From: an uncultured bacterium
GTDB taxonomy: Bacteria > Myxococcota_A > Polyangia > Polyangiales > Houyiibacteriaceae
Reading direction: 5' to 3'
Assembly (NCBI GenBank): GCA_938024995.1
Contig: CALJDU010000015.1
Coordinates: 62,001 to 126,000 of the forward strand
Length of the DNA stretch: 64,000 nucleotides
Part shown: piece by piece, positions 7,783-16,948 of the stretch
How positions within the stretch are numbered: the stretch's first letter is position 1
Layout of the letters: the number at the start of each line of letters is the position of its first letter
Made by a program: the position numbers and the translations under genes
Notes under the pieces: model-generated
The model's database searches: none
The model's input: the letters and a program-made list of their open reading frames with translations, nothing else
What the model was told of the DNA's origin: nothing

Positions 7783-9615
7783 CTAGCGCAGGTCGAAGAA
7801 GAGACGCTCGTCGGCGTTTTCGCTGACCATCGCTGAGCGTCGGTGCTCGGTTCCGTCTCGGTCGACGAGCCTGAGGCGAACCGTTCCGGCCGGGACGCTT
7901 GCGCGGCCGATCGGCGTGGTGCCGAGCAAGCGGCGGCCGACGTAGACCTTGGACCACGGTCGAGTGTTGATCGAGAGGCGACCCGATGCGCTGGCTTCCA
8001 TGGTCACGCGATCGGCGGCGCCCATCATCGAGCTCATTCCGCGCGTGCCATTGGCGACTCGTCGTCGCGCGGTCATCTCTTGCGCGACCTCAAGGACGCC
8101 GCCGGCTTCGATCGTGATGGTGCGACGGTGGGTCCGGAAGTGATCCATACGCAGCTCAACCAGGTGCTCGCCGGGCGCGATGTGCGGAATCGAGAGCGGA
8201 GTGCGTCCGACCCGAACGCTGTCGAGGAAGACCGTGGCGCCCTCCGGCGTGGAGCCAAAGCGAACGGCTCCAGGAGCGTCGGCCGCGGCGGAATCATCGC
8301 CGCTCTCGGGATCGTTCTGAAACACCTCGGGCACGCCTTCGATGGTGGGCGCGTTGATCGCTGCGGCGTTGTCACTCACCTCGCCGGCCTCACCGGCCTC
8401 GGCGGGAGCGCCCGCGACCTGTTCAGGCGGCGCGACTTCGTTGTCACCGCCCCACATCCACATCGCTCCGACGCCCAAGCACAGAAGGAGCGCGGCGGCG
8501 GCGGCGAGGATGGGGAAGGGCGAGCGTTTCTTTTTGTAGACGACCGCGTTGGCGAGCTCGGTGTCGCTCGGGGGAGTCTGCGCAAACTCGATCTTCCCCG
8601 TGACGCTGCTCTTGAACGACTCGCCAAAGGGCTTGCTGTCGACGTTTGGCCCTTTGCGGATCTCTTCTTCAAAGACGTCCTCAAGCAGCTCCACGATCGC
8701 GTCGGCCGCGATGACGTGACCGTTCTGGCCGAGCCAGCGGTAGAGCGCGACCTGCAGCTCGCCGGCGGTCTGGTAGCGGTTGTCAGGCTTCTTCGCGAGC
8801 GCCTTGCGCGTGACCTTGTCGAGGTCTTCGTGCTCCGGCAGGTACTTGCGGATCGAGGGCACGGGCTTCTCGACGACCGCGCGCATCGTCTCGTACTCCG
8901 TCTTGCGGTGATAGAGCGCGCGTCCGGTCAGCGCCTCGTAGAGGCAGATGGCCAGCGCGAAGACGTCCGTGCGCGCGTCGATGTCCTCGCCCTTGCACTG
9001 CTCGGGCGCCATGTAGGCGAACTTGCCTTTGACCTGACCGATCTGCGTCTTGGTGTGCTGGATGTTCGTCTTCGCGATCCCGAAGTCGATCAGCTTCACC
9101 GCGCCGTCGTACGCGATCATGATGTTCTGCGGAGAGACGTCGCGGTGGACGATGCCCATGACCTCGCCGTCGTCGTCCTTGGCGCGATGCGCGTGATGAA
9201 GCGCCTCGGCGACCTGCGCGATGATCTTGACCGCGATGGGAACGGGAATCCCGCCGCGCTTCCGCGCGTAACGGATGAGCTTCCCGAGGGGGACACCGTC
9301 GATCCACTCCATCGCGAGGAAGTAGCTGCCTTCTTCTTCGCCAAACTCGTAGATGTGGCAGATGCCAGGGTGGTTGAGCCGCATCATTAAGCGCGCCTCG
9401 TCGAAGAACATGTCGACGAAGCGTGGGTCCTCCGCGACCTTGTTCGTGACCCGCTTGATCACCACATACCGGTGACCCGCGCCTTCGACCTCCTCCCGCT
9501 GCCGCGCGAGGAAAATCTCCGCCATGCCCCCGACGGCGATTCGCCCGAGGAGGGCGTATCGGCCAAATTCGCATATGGCCGGGAGGTTTTTTACAACCGT
9601 ACGCTCTGCAGCCAT
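7783..9615 (-). CDS. Serine/threonine protein kinase with one TM helix and two C-terminal PEGA domains
   Basis: 610 residues. The N-terminal kinase domain (about 18-295) is complete: a glycine-rich loop variant (GRIAVGGMAEIF), Lys54 in VVIK, Glu73, HRDVSPQN (157-164), DFG (177-179) and APEQ (203-206). A transmembrane helix follows at about 367-388. The outer part carries two PEGA repeats (about 445-515, with EGATVFLDSVRVGRTPL, and about 545-610, with SKVYVGRRLLGTTPI), which usually bind cell-wall or surface ligands. It converges with the FHA regulator gene 13 bases away, so the two may form a kinase/reader pair. Divergent from the next gene, leaving only 28 bases between starts. Confidence 0.95.
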   Translation of the reverse strand: MAAERTVVKNLPAICEFGRYALLGRIAVGGMAEIFLARQREEVEGAGHRYVVIKRVTNKVAEDPRFVDMFFDEARLMMRLNHPGICHIYEFGEEEGSYFLAMEWIDGVPLGKLIRYARKRGGIPVPIAVKIIAQVAEALHHAHRAKDDDGEVMGIVHRDVSPQNIMIAYDGAVKLIDFGIAKTNIQHTKTQIGQVKGKFAYMAPEQCKGEDIDARTDVFALAICLYEALTGRALYHRKTEYETMRAVVEKPVPSIRKYLPEHEDLDKVTRKALAKKPDNRYQTAGELQVALYRWLGQNGHVIAADAIVELLEDVFEEEIRKGPNVDSKPFGESFKSSVTGKIEFAQTPPSDTELANAVVYKKKRSPFPILAAAAALLLCLGVGAMWMWGGDNEVAPPEQVAGAPAEAGEAGEVSDNAAAINAPTIEGVPEVFQNDPESGDDSAAADAPGAVRFGSTPEGATVFLDSVRVGRTPLSIPHIAPGEHLVELRMDHFRTHRRTITIEAGGVLEVAQEMTARRRVANGTRGMSSMMGAADRVTMEASASGRLSINTRPWSKVYVGRRLLGTTPIGRASVPAGTVRLRLVDRDGTEHRRSAMVSENADERLFFDLR

Positions 9616-9643
9616 CGCAGGGCGGGATACTACATCCTGCGGT

Positions 9644-10654
9644 ATGGTCCAGGCGATGATTGGCGCAGTGTTTTTTGGAGGGTCTGTGCGGACCGCTTCG
9701 CTCAGTCGATTTGCTTCGCTCAGCTTTGCTGCCGGGGTGATTTTCGCGTGTGCTTTTTTCCTTCCAGCCGTCGCTGGAGCGCAAGAAGCCCCGCCGGCGG
9801 AGGAACAGCTCTCGCAAGCGCGGGAGCAGATCCTCTACGCGCGGTACGACGAGGCGATCGCCTCCGCGTTGACTTACCTCGATCGCGTGGACCTGAGCGC
9901 CGCGCAGCGAAACGCGGGTCTCGAGGTTCTCGCGACGGCGCACATCGCGAACCGAGATGACGCGAACGCGAGCCCGGTGCTCCGCGAGCTCTACACGCGT
10001 GACCCAGGGCATCGCCTGAGCGATCCCGACGCGAGCCCGTTGGTCTCGGGGGCGTTCGCGCGCGCTCGTGAACAGAACCCGCCACCCGTGCGCGTTCAGC
10101 TCTTGAACGAGTCGCCGGTGGTGTTGAGCCGCCGCGAGTCGCCGGTCATCTCGATCAACATTTCGACCGGTCGCGACGCGGTGCAAGAGGTGCGTCTGTC
10201 GTTCCGAACGGGAACCTCACCGCGCTACACCGAGGTCGTGTTGAACGTGGACGCGGACGGTCACGCGCGCGGACGCATCCCGCTCGTCGGTGACCCGAGT
10301 CAGCCGCAGCGGGTCTACTACTACCTCCACGCGCTCGCGCCTTCCCTGGCGCCTCTCGGTCAGCTCGGTTCGATGGAAGAGCCGCTCTCGTTGACGGTGC
10401 CGCCGGTCGTCGGAACAGGTCCCGCGCCCGCCGCTCCAATCCTTGACGATGAGCGTCCGCCCGCGCTGCTGGGGACGACGCAAACGAACGGTCAGCCAAA
10501 CGGCGCGCCCGAGCCCACCGAAGAGGCCAGCGGTAGCAAGTGGTGGGTCGGTCTCCTGGTCGGAGCGGTCGTGGTCGGCGCTGGCGTCGGGCTCTACTAC
10601 GGACTTCGCGGCGAAGAGCCGATGGGAACCTTGGGAACGGTGGAGCTCCAGTGA
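9644..10654 (+). CDS. Secreted/membrane-anchored protein of unknown function
   Basis: 336 residues from ATG 9644; ATG 9656 is equally possible. The N-terminus is a long Sec-type signal (FASLSFAAGVIFACAFFLP...VAGAQ). The first mature segment resembles a short TPR/helical repeat (LSQAREQILYARYDEAIASALTYLD). A beta-rich middle follows, then a Pro/Thr-rich linker and a C-terminal hydrophobic helix (WWVGLLVGAVVVGAGVGLYYGL). It is probably anchored in a membrane at both ends or by the C-terminal helix. The stop overlaps a GTG in frame with the downstream TPR gene. The position beside the kinase suggests membership of the same signalling locus; no enzymatic motif is visible. Confidence 0.78.
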   Translation: MVQAMIGAVFFGGSVRTASLSRFASLSFAAGVIFACAFFLPAVAGAQEAPPAEEQLSQAREQILYARYDEAIASALTYLDRVDLSAAQRNAGLEVLATAHIANRDDANASPVLRELYTRDPGHRLSDPDASPLVSGAFARAREQNPPPVRVQLLNESPVVLSRRESPVISINISTGRDAVQEVRLSFRTGTSPRYTEVVLNVDADGHARGRIPLVGDPSQPQRVYYYLHALAPSLAPLGQLGSMEEPLSLTVPPVVGTGPAPAAPILDDERPPALLGTTQTNGQPNGAPEPTEEASGSKWWVGLLVGAVVVGAGVGLYYGLRGEEPMGTLGTVELQ

Positions 10655-10671
10655 GCGAGAGGAACGCGATC

Positions 10672-11550
10672 ATGAAGCAGAACAAGAGGGTCTTTCGGTT
10701 CGGTCTTTTGCGATTCGTCGCGGCGCTCGGCGCGAGCTTGTTTGTTCTCAGCGCGGCGTCGATGGCGTCCGCGGACGAAGCCGAGGTGCACTACCGCATG
10801 GCGCTGGCGCACAAACGCGCGGGCCGGATGCAACAGGCGCTCGACGAGGCGCGGACCGCGATTCGTCTCCGGCCGAGCCACGCCCAAGCGCACATCACCG
10901 CGGGCATGCTTCACCATCGCCTCGGCAACAACGACGGCGCGCTGGCGTGTCTTCGCTACGGCGTTCAGCTTCAGCCCGAGCAGGCCGACGCGCATGGTCT
11001 GATTGGCCTCATCCTCATTCGCCAAGAGAACTACGCGGACGCGGTCGAGCCGCTCCGTCGCGCGGCGGAGCTCGAGCCGGACGACGCGAGCCACTGGAGC
11101 AACTTGGGGACCGCGTACCGTCGTCTTCGCCGCAACGGCGACGCGATTCGCGCGTACCAACAAGGCCTCGAGCGTTCGCCAGGCGACGCGACGTTGCTCA
11201 ACAACCTCGCCGTCGCGTTTCGGCGCGATCGTCGGAACGAAGAGGCCATTACGTTGTTGCAGGAAGCGATTCAGCAGGTCGATGACAACGCGCGGATACA
11301 CCTCAACCTCGCGGTCTCACTACGCGCTTCGGAGCGATACGACGAAGCGGTGCAGCACTATCAGCGCTCGCTGGAGCTCGAGCCGAACAACGAGAACGCG
11401 CTCTTTGATCTGGGCATTTGTTACGAGCAGCTCGCGCAGACCGAGCTCGCGATCGAGACCTACGAGCGATACGTGCGCGTGGTCGAAGCGCGCGATCCAG
11501 CGGCGGCCACCCGAGCGCGCGATACGATTCAGCGGCTCCGCGACCGCTAG
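10672..11550 (+). CDS. TPR-repeat protein with signal peptide
   Basis: 292 residues. The ATG at 10672 is preceded by a good ribosome-binding site (GAGAGGA, eight bases upstream). A GTG at 10651 overlapping the previous stop is the alternative start. A signal peptide ends near SMASADEAE. The rest is about seven consecutive TPR units with the usual W/L/G/Y/A/F/P spacing (for example HYRMALAHKRAGRMQQALDE, HWSNLGTAYRRLRRNGDAIR). TPRs are protein-protein scaffolds, here in the periplasm. It follows the membrane-anchored protein and ends six bases before purD, so the transcript may run on into the housekeeping genes. Confidence 0.9.
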   Translation: MKQNKRVFRFGLLRFVAALGASLFVLSAASMASADEAEVHYRMALAHKRAGRMQQALDEARTAIRLRPSHAQAHITAGMLHHRLGNNDGALACLRYGVQLQPEQADAHGLIGLILIRQENYADAVEPLRRAAELEPDDASHWSNLGTAYRRLRRNGDAIRAYQQGLERSPGDATLLNNLAVAFRRDRRNEEAITLLQEAIQQVDDNARIHLNLAVSLRASERYDEAVQHYQRSLELEPNNENALFDLGICYEQLAQTELAIETYERYVRVVEARDPAAATRARDTIQRLRDR

Positions 11551-11556
11551 CGTCTC

Positions 11557-12825
11557 GTGCGGGTCGTGATCGTCGGCTCGGGCGCGCGTGAGCACGCCCT
11601 CGCGCATCGGCTCGCGCGCGAAGCAGAGATCGTCTGTGTCGGCGGCAACGCGGGAACTGCGGAGGTCGGCGCGAACATTTCGCCCGGAGACTCCAGCGTC
11701 GCTTCGCTCACGTCTGTGATCGTCGAGCAGTCACCCGGCCTCGTGGTCGTGGGACCAGAAGCCCCGCTCTGCGCCGGGCTCGCAGATGCGCTGCGCGCAG
11801 AACGGATCGATGTCTTCGGACCGAGCGCCGCGGCCGCGCGACTGGAAGGGTCGAAAGCGTTCGCGAAAGAGATCATGCACGCGAAGAACGTCCCGACCGC
11901 GAAGGCCGCCGTGTTTGGTGACGCCGCGAAAGCAGAGCGCTTCGTACGTGACGCCGGGTGCGCTTTCGTTGTCAAAGCGGACGGCTTGGCGGCCGGCAAG
12001 GGCGTGGTGGTCGCGGAGACGGTCGACGAGACCCTCGCGGCGGTCAAGCGCGTGATGGTCGACCGCGCGTTGGGGGAGGCTGGCGCGACGGTACTGCTCG
12101 AAGAAGTGCTGACCGGTCCGGAGATCAGCGTTCACGCCTTGTGCGATGGAGAGCGCTTCGTGTTGCTGGGCGCCGCGCAAGACCACAAGCGCGCGTACGA
12201 CGGAGACCGCGGACCGAACACCGGCGGCATGGGCGCGTACGGGCCGCCGCCGATGTTCACCGATGCGCTACGCGAACAAGTCGCCCGTAACGTGATCCGC
12301 CCGACCTTGGACGCGATGCGAGAGCGCGGCGCGCCGTTCCGCGGGGTGCTCTTCGTCGGGCTGATGCTCTCGCCGAGCGGACCCAAGGTGCTTGAGTACA
12401 ACGTTCGTTTTGGCGACCCCGAGGCGACCGTACTGATGAGTCAGTGGGACGGGGACGCGCTGCCGTATTTCGTCGCCGCAGCGCGTGGCTCGTTGGAGTC
12501 GCTCCCGGCGCCCGCGCTCGCGCGCGGCGCGGCGCTGGCGGTGGTGCTGACCGCTGGCGGTTACCCCGCGGCTTACGCGCGCGGAAAGCGGATCACCGGC
12601 GTCGCGGAGGCTCGAGCAGTGGAAGGGGTCACGGTGTTTCACGCCGGCACGCGGCGGAATGGCGATGTGCTCACGACGAACGGTGGGCGCGTTCTCGCGA
12701 TCACGGGACGCGGCGACGATGTCGCGCAGGCAAGGGCGCGCGCGTATCAAGCCGCCGAGCGGATCACGTTCGAGGGCGTCGCATACCGCCGTGACATCGG
12801 GTACCAAGCAGTGGGTAAGAGATGA
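11557..12825 (+). CDS. purD: Phosphoribosylamine-glycine ligase
   Basis: 422 residues, the standard length for GAR synthetase, which joins glycine to phosphoribosylamine in the second step of purine synthesis. The start is GTG (VRVVIVGSGAREHALAHRL). The N-terminal nucleotide-like loop GSGAREHAL, the ATP-grasp core (VVKADGLAAGKGVVVAET), the GPEISVHALCDG strand and the metal-binding VLEYNVRFGDPE are all present. The start is six bases after the TPR gene, and the stop overlaps tsaC by ATGA, so expression is coupled. The other pur genes are not in the window. Confidence 0.97.
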   Translation: MRVVIVGSGAREHALAHRLAREAEIVCVGGNAGTAEVGANISPGDSSVASLTSVIVEQSPGLVVVGPEAPLCAGLADALRAERIDVFGPSAAAARLEGSKAFAKEIMHAKNVPTAKAAVFGDAAKAERFVRDAGCAFVVKADGLAAGKGVVVAETVDETLAAVKRVMVDRALGEAGATVLLEEVLTGPEISVHALCDGERFVLLGAAQDHKRAYDGDRGPNTGGMGAYGPPPMFTDALREQVARNVIRPTLDAMRERGAPFRGVLFVGLMLSPSGPKVLEYNVRFGDPEATVLMSQWDGDALPYFVAAARGSLESLPAPALARGAALAVVLTAGGYPAAYARGKRITGVAEARAVEGVTVFHAGTRRNGDVLTTNGGRVLAITGRGDDVAQARARAYQAAERITFEGVAYRRDIGYQAVGKR

Positions 12826-13409
12826 CGTCCGAATTTGACTCCGAAGACGCGCTTCGAGAAGCCGTTGAGATCCTCTCTCAAGGAGGCGTGGTCGCGTGCC
12901 CGACCGAGACGCTGGTCGGGCTGCTCGCGGACGCGACGAGCCCCGCCGCGGTGCGTCGCGTCGCGCAGATCAAAGGGCGCGCGGAAGGGGTCCCGATCGC
13001 GGTGCTCCTGCCCGAGCGCGCGGCGAGTCGTTGGTTCGTTGCTTCCCTCGGGGAGCTTGGGGAGAGCCTCGCGAACGCGCACTGGCCGGGTCCGCTGACG
13101 CTTGTCGCGCCGGCCAAACGCGGGGTCGCGCCCGGGCTCGCCCTGTCCGGAAAGGTCGGCATGCGCGTCCCGAGCGCTTCCCTTTGCGCCACGCTCACCA
13201 AGCGATTCGGGAAGCCGCTCACGGCGACCAGCGCGAACCTCAGCGGCGAGCCGTCGGTCGCGAACACCGCCGAGCTCTCCGCGGCGATCCGCTCCGGCGT
13301 CGACATGGTGCTTGAGGGCGTCTCACCGGGCGGCCCGCCGTCAACGGTCGTGGACGTCACGGGACCCGCGCCGGTCGTGCTCCGACCCGGCGCGATCTCC
13401 TTGAAGTAG
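12822..13409 (+). CDS. tsaC: Threonylcarbamoyl-AMP synthase (Sua5/YrdC family)
   Basis: 195 residues, the short TsaC form without the Sua5 C-terminal domain. It makes threonylcarbamoyl-AMP from threonine, bicarbonate and ATP for the t6A37 modification of ANN-decoding tRNAs. Family motifs seen: PTETLVGLLADAT near the N-terminus, the IKGRAEGVPIAVLL strand with the Lys/Arg pair, and TSANLSGEPS near residue 140. The start ATG overlaps the purD stop (ATGA), so translation is probably coupled. The usual PTET-Y-GL carries a V in place of Tyr, a common variation. Confidence 0.93.
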   Translation: MTSEFDSEDALREAVEILSQGGVVACPTETLVGLLADATSPAAVRRVAQIKGRAEGVPIAVLLPERAASRWFVASLGELGESLANAHWPGPLTLVAPAKRGVAPGLALSGKVGMRVPSASLCATLTKRFGKPLTATSANLSGEPSVANTAELSAAIRSGVDMVLEGVSPGGPPSTVVDVTGPAPVVLRPGAISLK

Positions 13410-13483
13410 ACCCGCGATGGCCCGACGGGGCGCAACCGACGAACAGAGTCGATCTTCCTGACGCGATCGGTGATGATCAAAGC

Positions 13484-14776
13484 GTGGCTGAGATTCGTCC
13501 TCTTCGCGCGCTTCGGTTTCCCAAAGAGGAACTCCGTGATCGACTCGCGCCTCCCTACGACGTGATCGACGAAGAGCTTCGTCAGGAGCTGATGGCGCGC
13601 TCACCGCACAACATCGTGCACCTCGACCTCCCCGAGGGAGAAGGTGACGCGAAGTACGAGAACGCGGCCGCGATGCTGCAAGAGTGGATCGAGAGCGGGG
13701 CGCTGGTTCGTGATGAGCAGCCGCGTTTCTTGATCTATGAGCAGACGTTCTCGCCGCCCGATGGTGGTCCTCGTCTCGCGCGTCGCGGCTTCTTCGCGTT
13801 GGTACGAACGGCGCCTTACGAGACCCGCGACATCCTCCCGCACGAGCGCACCCTGAGCGGCCCCAAGGTCGATCGCTTCAAGCTCTTCACCGCGACGCGC
13901 GCGGCGCTCTCTCCCATCTTCTTGCTCTATCGCGATCCCAGCGGCGAGGCCGAACGCGCGCTCAGTAGCGGGCAGCTCGTGACCGAGTTCGAGACCGAAG
14001 ATGGCGTGACCCATCGACTCGGCGAGCTGACCGACGCGGTCGCGATTCAGAAGGTCACCGCCGCGCTCGCGAATGAGTCGTTTTTGATCGCGGACGGGCA
14101 CCATCGCTACGAGACGACCCTGTCGTACGGAGACGAGATCGACGCGGCGCGCGCGAAAGCCGGGGAGCCGGCGTCGCCGAACGGCGCGCATCGATATGTA
14201 TTCGCGTTCCTGGCGGACGCGGACTCGGAAGGTCTCGTTGTGTTCCCGACCCATCGCCTCGTGCACGGGCTCGATATCGACAAGGGCGGCTTGCTCGGGA
14301 TGCTCTCGAGCGTCTTCGACATGAAGCCGGCGTCCGGCGATGTCACCGAAGCGCTCGCGCAGGCTGGCGGCACCTCGTTCGCGGTGGTCTTCCGTGATGG
14401 CGAAACGCACATCTTGACGCTCAAGGAGTCGGAACGCGCCACCCATCCTGCGCTCGCGAAGCAACCCGACGTTCTCCGGAACACCGACGTCGTCGTCCTC
14501 CACGAAGTGATCCTCGAAGGCCTCCTCGGGATCACCAAAGAGATGCAGGCCAAGAAGACGAACATCAAGTACTTCAAGAGCACGCAGAAGGCGCTCAAGG
14601 CGATCACGGCGACGCGGAAGCGCGACGTGCTCTTCGTCATGAACGCGACCCCCGTCGCCCAGGTCCTCGACGCCTGCTTGGCGGGCGAAGTGATGCCGCA
14701 GAAGAGCACGTTCTTCTACCCGAAGGTGCCGACCGGCTTGGCGATCCACGTGCTGGATCCGGAAGACGAGATCTAG
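13484..14776 (+). CDS. DUF1015 family protein
   Basis: 430 residues, normal for DUF1015. Start GTG (MAEIRPLRALRF when initiated). The family signature LAPPYDVI comes about 20 residues in, and DGHHRYET near residue 205 is the other hallmark of these proteins. The biochemical role of the family is not settled; it is often annotated as HTH/SpoOJ-related without strong support. It stands about 75 bases downstream of tsaC on the same strand and may be in the same transcript. No signal peptide or membrane span, so cytoplasmic. Confidence 0.9.
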   Translation: MAEIRPLRALRFPKEELRDRLAPPYDVIDEELRQELMARSPHNIVHLDLPEGEGDAKYENAAAMLQEWIESGALVRDEQPRFLIYEQTFSPPDGGPRLARRGFFALVRTAPYETRDILPHERTLSGPKVDRFKLFTATRAALSPIFLLYRDPSGEAERALSSGQLVTEFETEDGVTHRLGELTDAVAIQKVTAALANESFLIADGHHRYETTLSYGDEIDAARAKAGEPASPNGAHRYVFAFLADADSEGLVVFPTHRLVHGLDIDKGGLLGMLSSVFDMKPASGDVTEALAQAGGTSFAVVFRDGETHILTLKESERATHPALAKQPDVLRNTDVVVLHEVILEGLLGITKEMQAKKTNIKYFKSTQKALKAITATRKRDVLFVMNATPVAQVLDACLAGEVMPQKSTFFYPKVPTGLAIHVLDPEDEI

Positions 14777-14911
14777 GCGGACGTCGTTGTCAGCGCCGTG
14801 AAGTGGCTCGCGCGATCGTCCGGGGTACAGTGCGGAGGTGGGCCTTTGCGCGAGCGGTGAGAGTACGTCCGTGACGGCGACCGCGCGGCGCCTCGGTCGG
14901 GAGGGCTCTCG

Positions 14912-15589
14912 ATGCTGACGGTGCTGGTGATCGACGATGACGATGACCTGCGTGGGTTGCTTGTCGACATCATTTCGCGCGAGGAGCATCTCGTGGTCGC
15001 GGCGGAGTCGGCGGAGAAAGGCCTCGAGCTGCTCCCACACACGACCTTCCAGGTGGCGTTCGTCGATCAGAACTTGCCTGGCATGGATGGCTTGTTGCTC
15101 GGGGAGTACCTCCGCAGGAACAACCCGCAGATGACCATCGCGCTCGTGACCGGGTCGGATGACCGCAAGCTCCCGAAGGCGACCGAAGACCTCGACATCG
15201 AGTACATCCCGAAGCCGTTTACGCAGCCCGACATTCTCCGTGTGCTGGTGCGCGCGAAGCAGCGCTTGAGCGACCACGACGCGCTCCGCGCGGCGGCCAG
15301 TGCGGACCACTTCGCGCCCAACTTCGTTTCGCATCTGGACGCGCTCGCGCTCGAGATTCCAAAAAGCTCCGACCGGGTCGAAGCGAAGCTCGTCGAGAAC
15401 ATCCGGCGCTTGCTGGCCAACCTGCGTCACGGCAAGCGCTACAACGAGTCAGACCGCGCGACGGCGCTCGCGGCGCTCTTGAGCGCGCGCGTTCTCGGCA
15501 TCTCGCTCCCGGTGCGCGAGGGGCTGACGCTCTATCAAGAGTATGACGCGATCATGCGGACCCACGGTCGCCGCACCGAGTTCGAGTAG
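14912..15589 (+). CDS. Response regulator with an unclassified C-terminal region
   Basis: 225 residues. An N-terminal receiver domain (1-120) is complete: acidic pocket DDDDD at 8-12, phospho-acceptor Asp52 (FVDQNLPGMDG), Thr80 and Lys101 (YIPKPF). Residues about 125-225 are helical and carry no HTH, GGDEF, EAL or kinase motif that I recognise, so the output may be protein-protein binding. No histidine kinase lies nearby in the window, which makes it an orphan. It is preceded by 135 noncoding bases that probably hold its promoter and converges with the desaturase gene. Confidence 0.87.
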   Translation: MLTVLVIDDDDDLRGLLVDIISREEHLVVAAESAEKGLELLPHTTFQVAFVDQNLPGMDGLLLGEYLRRNNPQMTIALVTGSDDRKLPKATEDLDIEYIPKPFTQPDILRVLVRAKQRLSDHDALRAAASADHFAPNFVSHLDALALEIPKSSDRVEAKLVENIRRLLANLRHGKRYNESDRATALAALLSARVLGISLPVREGLTLYQEYDAIMRTHGRRTEFE

Positions 15590-15605
15590 CTCGCCGCTGA
15601 GCAGG

Positions 15606-16445
15606 CTACGCGAGCGGCGTCTCGGCCGTGGTCGGCTTGTTCGCTCGCGCGGCTCGACGGCGGGCGGCGGCGACGGACACGAGCTCCTGGCGCGTGATGC
15701 CCCAGTGCTTGATCGTCGGGAAGTAGACCTTCTTCAGGAAGAAGTCGCGGTCCATCTTTCCTTCTTCACGCATGACCTCAACGCGCTTGTCGTAGTCCGG
15801 AACGATCCCGACGCCAGGCATCTGGAAGTTCGCCGCGACGAAGGCGATGTCGGCGATGGTGGCCTCGCGATCCTCGTCGAGGTAGCACTTCACGACGTCC
15901 TCGTAGAACTTCGCGTGCGCGCATTCGTCGCGGGCGTTGAGGCGGTAGCAGGTCGCGAGCGCGCCGTCGCCGAACTCTTTCGCGAGCTTCTCGTGGCGAA
16001 GGTAGATCACGAACGTCGCCATCTCCTGAAACGTTCCGTAGATCGTCATCTGGCGCGCGGTGTTGAACGGCACCTGCCACTCTTCTTCCATGAGCGAGGA
16101 GTGGAAGTCGAACATCTGCTCTTCGGTTCGCTTGCCCGAGCGAAGGAGCCACTCCGTGAGCGCCATCGAGTGCTTGAGCTCTTCGTAGCCCCAGTTGGCC
16201 GCGAACCAACGCTGCGCCAAGGTGCTCGCGCGCACGACGGTCAGGCCTCCGCGGATGTAGTCGGGCAAGAAGCTCTCGACGCCGAGGAAGGTCTCGGCGC
16301 ACAAGGCGAAGTCATCCGGGACATCCTTGTTGATCTTGTCCCACGGCACGTCCTTCACGGGGTGCCAGCGACGCTTCTCTTCGGCATCGTCGAAGAACTT
16401 GTGGAACTTCTTATAGAGCTTGTCGTGGAACTCGAACGTCGCCAT
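15606..16445 (-). CDS. Soluble acyl-ACP desaturase (plant stearoyl-ACP desaturase type)
   Basis: 279 residues. A ferritin-like diiron desaturase that introduces a double bond into ACP-bound fatty acyl chains using O2 and ferredoxin-type electrons. All six expected iron ligands are visible with family spacing: Glu57 (GVESFLPDY), Glu89-x-x-His92 (YEELKH), Glu141 (GTFQEMATF) and Glu174-x-x-His177 (RDECAH). It is shorter than plant enzymes (about 360 residues) because it lacks the transit peptide and some C-terminal sequence. It lies 20 bases downstream of an ACP gene on the same strand, so substrate and carrier are likely co-expressed. Chain length and double-bond position cannot be deduced. Confidence 0.85.
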   Translation of the reverse strand: MATFEFHDKLYKKFHKFFDDAEEKRRWHPVKDVPWDKINKDVPDDFALCAETFLGVESFLPDYIRGGLTVVRASTLAQRWFAANWGYEELKHSMALTEWLLRSGKRTEEQMFDFHSSLMEEEWQVPFNTARQMTIYGTFQEMATFVIYLRHEKLAKEFGDGALATCYRLNARDECAHAKFYEDVVKCYLDEDREATIADIAFVAANFQMPGVGIVPDYDKRVEVMREEGKMDRDFFLKKVYFPTIKHWGITRQELVSVAAARRRAARANKPTTAETPLA

Positions 16446-16465
16446 GTTCGCCTCGGGTCTTGAGC

Positions 16466-16705
16466 TTAGGAGAGACGCTTCTCGACGACGTCGATCAGCT
16501 GACCGACGGTCTCGATCCCGACGAGCTGGTCGTCGGGAATCTGGATCTTGAGCGCGCGCTCCATCTCGCCGACAACCTCAAGCATCGCGAGCGAGTCGAC
16601 GCCCATGTTGCCGATCACCGAGTCTTCAGAAAGCTCGGGGAAGTCGCGCTCGGCGACCTCGCTCGCGGTCGTCTGGAACATCGTGATCAGCTTCTGGCGG
16701 TCCAT
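16466..16705 (-). CDS. Acyl carrier protein paired with the desaturase
   Basis: 79 residues, standard ACP size. The phosphopantetheine site is Ser38 in the GVDSLAMLEVV helix, and the remainder is acidic and helical as expected. It is not near fab genes but directly upstream of the acyl-ACP desaturase, so a dedicated carrier rather than the housekeeping AcpP is likely (inference). Start ATG. The 243 bases upstream separate it from the divergent endopeptidase gene and presumably hold both promoters. Confidence 0.92.
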   Translation of the reverse strand: MDRQKLITMFQTTASEVAERDFPELSEDSVIGNMGVDSLAMLEVVGEMERALKIQIPDDQLVGIETVGQLIDVVEKRLS

Positions 16706-16948
16706 TCTCTCGACTCCTCTTTACATCCCGGCCTTCGCCAGGACGGTCGCGGTTAACCACGCATTCCGAGGCGCCGCAAGCGGTTGGTGGGTTCGCAGGC
16801 CGTTGAGATCAATGACATTTTGACCGGCCGGCCGAGAACCCGCGGAACCGAAACGTGGCCGATGAATGGAGGCGGCCTCCTGACCGTCGAAGTCCGCGTG
16901 AACGTTCACGAAGTGGCCCCGAGCGGCGTCTTTGGCGACACTTCTGCA

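Noticed and set aside
7843..9390. About 515-codon plus-strand frame opposite the Ser/Thr kinase
   Set aside because: The kinase on the minus strand has every catalytic motif. The opposite frame is Arg/Asp/Val-rich with no recognisable domain.
13601..15430. About 600-codon minus-strand frame covering DUF1015 and the response regulator
   Set aside because: Runs across two well-supported plus-strand genes and their intergenic region, which a real gene would not do.
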